Shown: one piece after another, positions 6,740 through 8,050 of the stretch
Position numbering within the stretch: the first letter of the stretch is position 1
Layout: every line of letters starts with the position of its first letter
From: Flavobacteriales bacterium
GTDB taxonomy: Bacteria > Bacteroidota > Bacteroidia > NS11-12g > UBA955
Length of the DNA stretch: 8,050 nt
Direction of reading: 5' to 3'
Assembly: GCA_947464515.1 (NCBI GenBank)
Contig: CANHXF010000070.1
Location: forward strand, 1-8,050
Program-made: the position numbers and the translations under genes
The notes under the pieces: generated by a model
What the model was told of the DNA's origin: nothing
Database searches by the model: none
What the model saw: the letters and a program-made list of their open reading frames with translations, nothing else

Positions 6740-7346
6740 TTCCTGTTCTACCGGATTTTAATACCCAATACAAACCTTTTACGTTCGACCTTAATTCCTT
6801 GAGATAAACGAGGATGATGATTTCTTCGAGGCTACTGATCCAGCCCCAAATCATCGCAAAGAAAAAGATGGGTGCATAATAACCGTAAGAAAATAGGCCA
6901 AGGAAATAGATGCCTTGAACATAAGCTCCCACTTTGGTGCTATACATGTGCAAGCTTGGTAAACGTTTGAATTTAATCAAAGAAAATACATTGTAGAAAA
7001 TGATTAATCCGATGAAAATATACAATACCCAAAAGTCATCGCCGTGATCGGGCATTTTGAAAAAGTAAATACCCAAGCAGGCCAAAATGTAGGTGCTAAA
7101 GTCGGCAATCGAATCTAAGCGTGCGCCAAATTCGGTTTGAAGTTTAAATGCTCGGGCAATAATTCCGTCAACCGCATCGCTGATCAAATTGACACACAAC
7201 AAAACGGCGAAAAGGGATTCGTTTCCAACAATAATCAAATAGATTAGGAAGGGGAACGAAAGCAACCGATACATGCTGATGGCGTTGGGAATATTCCAAC
7301 GGTTTTCCTTTTTTGTAATTTGTTCAGTGGTTGGTTGTGTGCTCAT
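6735..7346 (-). CDS. CDP-alcohol phosphatidyltransferase family protein
   Basis: This is a 203-residue membrane enzyme of the family that transfers a phospholipid moiety from a CDP-activated lipid to an alcohol (glycerol phosphate, serine, inositol phosphate), or a phospho-alcohol from a CDP-alcohol to a lipid, releasing CMP. The catalytic signature D-x2-D-G-x2-A-R-x8-G-x3-D-x3-D is complete: D57, D60, G61, A64, R65, G74, D78 and D82 in SDAVDGIIARAFKLQTEFGA followed by RLDSIAD. It is preceded by the family's N-terminal WNIPNAISMYRLLSFP (17-32). About six hydrophobic segments follow the usual plan. The N-terminal 15 residues are polar and variable. It starts at ATG 7346, 33 nt after the CarS-like gene, and is almost certainly co-transcribed with it. 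That neighbour would supply a CDP-activated lipid, so this protein is the likely head-group step. The head group cannot be read from sequence. Alternatives are PgsA- or PssA-like housekeeping enzymes, but the partner gene argues for a specialised lipid. Confidence 0.88.
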   Translation of the reverse strand: MSTQPTTEQITKKENRWNIPNAISMYRLLSFPFLIYLIIVGNESLFAVLLCVNLISDAVDGIIARAFKLQTEFGARLDSIADFSTYILACLGIYFFKMPDHGDDFWVLYIFIGLIIFYNVFSLIKFKRLPSLHMYSTKVGAYVQGIYFLGLFSYGYYAPIFFFAMIWGWISSLEEIIILVYLKELRSNVKGLYWVLKSGRTGN

Positions 7347-7379
7347 GGTTGAATTGTTTGTTGTGAAAAGCCCAATGGA

Positions 7380-7979
7380 TTAGAATGATTTTTTGATTTT
7401 TGATAGGACGAGGAGTCCTGAAATGCCAAAATGAAGCGAGGAAGCGCAAAGGAAGAATTGGAGCATCATTTCAATATTGAAATCATTAAGGAATCCAAAA
7501 AATAGGCTAACGCCAATGGCTGAATCGGTTTTGTCGAGCAAGGTAAAGAACCAACGAAAACGTGTACTGCTTTCGCCTGAAGCAATTCCCATTCTCCTTT
7601 TTATCCAGGAATTAGGAAGTTCAAATAACATGTAGAATAGGCCGTATACTGCACCAATTAACGCCTGCATTAGTAGGAGATTCAAAAAGTTGATATCGCC
7701 AATATTTATTTCTTGTTGGAGATAATATCCGGAACTTAGTCCAGATAGCAACCATCCGCCGGGCCAGTTCACGACCAAATACAGGATGCCATTTACAAAT
7801 GGGACAAATAAAAATCCTCGAAGTGTTTTATTGGGTCCAAACAAGGTTGAATTCAATGGGATACACAGGGAAGTCAATCCGTTTTTCTTCACCAATACCA
7901 TGTGAAGTACATTGCTCACAATCAAAGGAATCAGGCCTCCGATGATGAAAATGAAATGATCATGTGAGATGAACGCCAT
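7380..7979 (-). CDS. CarS/DUF46 (CDP-archaeol synthase-like) membrane CTP transferase
   Basis: This is a 199-residue membrane protein with about five hydrophobic segments (about 9-29, 57-72, 98-119, 154-166, 172-194). It has the motif order of the CarS/DUF46 family, distant relatives of CdsA: LFGPNKTLRGF (46-56), matching the G-x-x-K-T-x-R/W-G loop; FELPNSWIKRRMGIASGE (119-136), matching the family's D-L-x-x-S-x-x-K-R-R-x-G-I segment; LLDKTDSAIG (147-156), matching D-x-x-D; and LHFGISGLLVLSKIK near the end. Archaeal CarS makes CDP-archaeol from CTP and unsaturated archaetidic acid at the membrane. Bacterial homologues exist, but their substrates are largely untested. The usual Asp of the KRR segment is Glu (E120). 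It starts at ATG 7979, 3 nt after the stop of the preceding gene, and lies 33 nt before the CDP-alcohol phosphatidyltransferase gene, its logical next step. Family membership is reasonably sure from motifs; archaeol specificity is not implied. Confidence 0.75.
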   Translation of the reverse strand: MAFISHDHFIFIIGGLIPLIVSNVLHMVLVKKNGLTSLCIPLNSTLFGPNKTLRGFLFVPFVNGILYLVVNWPGGWLLSGLSSGYYLQQEINIGDINFLNLLLMQALIGAVYGLFYMLFELPNSWIKRRMGIASGESSTRFRWFFTLLDKTDSAIGVSLFFGFLNDFNIEMMLQFFLCASSLHFGISGLLVLSKIKKSF

Positions 7980-7982
7980 TAA

Positions 7983-8050
7983 TTATGCATTTACGGGTTT
8001 GAGTGATTCTTTTTCAATGCAATCTAACATTCGCAATGAAACTGTCAAAA
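7983..8050 (-). CDS. C-terminal end of an unidentified gene (5' part beyond window)
   Basis: One minus-strand frame stays open from the right edge to a TAA at 7985-7983 and encodes the tail LTVSLRMLDCIEKESLKPVNA. The other two minus frames have stops in this stretch. The TAA is 3 nt before the ATG of the CarS-like gene, the tight spacing expected of translationally coupled operon members, which is the main support. The visible 21 residues are too few to identify a family. It would be the next upstream member of the lipid operon. Confidence 0.5.
   Translation of the reverse strand, partial: LTVSLRMLDCIEKESLKPVNA

Noticed and set aside
1754..7979. A complete archaeal-type ether-lipid pathway
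   Set aside because: Only UbiA-like, CarS-like and CDP-alcohol families are present. No glycerol-1-phosphate dehydrogenase or GGGP synthase is in the window, and the UbiA motif is divergent. Kept only as a hypothesis.

Overview
The window looks like a stretch of a Bacteroidota chromosome. The evidence is a DUF4153 membrane protein typical of that phylum, matches to the Bacteroidota -7 box TAnnTTTG in front of minus-strand genes, A/T-rich leaders without recognisable Shine-Dalgarno sequences, and frequent non-ATG starts. It holds six complete genes and two cut by the window edges. I saw no tRNA, rRNA, CRISPR array, IS element or plasmid origin.

Layout. (1) 1-1665, minus: a large polytopic DUF4153 protein with a soluble C-terminal region, open at the left edge. 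(2) An 88-bp divergent gap carrying a good TTG-N17-TAnnTTTG promoter for the minus gene. (3) 1754-5465, plus: a tightly coupled pair, a UbiA-superfamily prenyltransferase-like membrane protein followed 4 nt later by an 893-residue dikinase-type phosphotransferase. The latter has an ATP-grasp domain, a middle domain and a phosphohistidine swivel domain, but no PEP/pyruvate barrel. This is the domain order of rifampin phosphotransferase rather than PEP synthase. (4) 5473-5994, minus: a small soluble protein with a His...Cys arrangement like permuted papain/NlpC-type enzymes. (5) 6120-6692, plus: an isoprenylcysteine-carboxyl-methyltransferase-like membrane protein. (6) 6735-8050, minus: an operon tail made of the end of an unknown gene, a CarS/DUF46 (CDP-archaeol synthase-like) cytidylyltransferase and a CDP-alcohol phosphatidyltransferase.

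How they may work together. Four of the six complete proteins belong to families that handle isoprenoid or polar-lipid substrates in the membrane: UbiA, ICMT-like, CarS-like and CDP-alcohol phosphatidyltransferase. A fifth, the RPH-like enzyme, is an ATP-dependent phosphotransferase of unknown acceptor, translationally coupled to the UbiA gene. The CarS-like/CDP-alcohol pair plausibly activates a lipid phosphate with CTP and then swaps CMP for a polar head group, beside the cell's usual CdsA/PgsA/PssA route. The idea that the whole set makes an unusual isoprenoid or ether-type lipid is inference. The genes lie in several transcription units of both orientations, and no glycerol-1-phosphate dehydrogenase or geranylgeranylglyceryl-phosphate synthase is visible.
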